DNA from: Alphaproteobacteria bacterium
GTDB taxonomy: Bacteria; Pseudomonadota; Alphaproteobacteria; Micropepsales; Micropepsaceae
Length of the DNA stretch: 5,737 nt
Direction: 5' to 3'
NCBI GenBank assembly: GCA_947455695.1
Contig: CANGRN010000121.1
Coordinates: 1-5,737, forward strand
Below, in pieces: positions 5,731-5,737 of the stretch; positions within the stretch are counted from its first letter, which is position 1; each line of letters opens with the position of its first letter. Made by a program: the position numbers and the translations under genes. The notes under the pieces are model-generated. The model was given only the letters and a program-made list of their open reading frames with translations. It was not told where the DNA came from and searched no databases.

Positions 5731-5737
5731 AAGCCAA

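Overview
The window is GC-rich (low-to-mid 60s percent G+C by eye), densely packed bacterial chromosome. The coding style and the tsaD/hemD pairing suggest an alphaproteobacterium. This is inference, because no rRNA or other taxonomic marker is present. All seven larger genes are housekeeping or widespread families; the eighth encodes an unrecognised 45-residue membrane protein. I see no mobile element, tRNA, rRNA, CRISPR array or defence system.

Layout: (1) A rightward run holds the 3' end of holA (DNA polymerase III delta subunit), then hisF (imidazole glycerol phosphate synthase cyclase subunit) overlapping it by one base, then a stand-alone CHAD-domain gene. (2) A leftward pair follows: xth (exonuclease III type AP endonuclease), then a histidine-phosphatase-family gene. 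Both appear to start at TTG, and the second is coupled to the first through a TTGA stop/start overlap. (3) A 194-base AT-richer intergenic region (3616-3809) lies between the divergent xth and small gene. It holds a good sigma-70-like promoter, several ATTGC/GCAAT inverted repeats and a leader with a hairpin and a four-codon mini-ORF. (4) The small membrane-protein gene (3810-3947) runs rightward. (5) tsaD (tRNA t6A synthesis) runs leftward, with its stop overlapping the small gene's stop. (6) hemD (uroporphyrinogen-III synthase) runs rightward from 53 bases beyond the tsaD start.

The genes serve different pathways (replication, histidine, polyphosphate-linked CHAD function, DNA repair, tRNA modification, haem) and do not form one system. 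The two convergent junctions (CHAD/phosphatase and small gene/tsaD) overlap at their 3' ends, so neither has room for an intrinsic terminator between the genes. The most interesting part is the small membrane-protein gene with its promoter and leader. Its function cannot be told from sequence alone.
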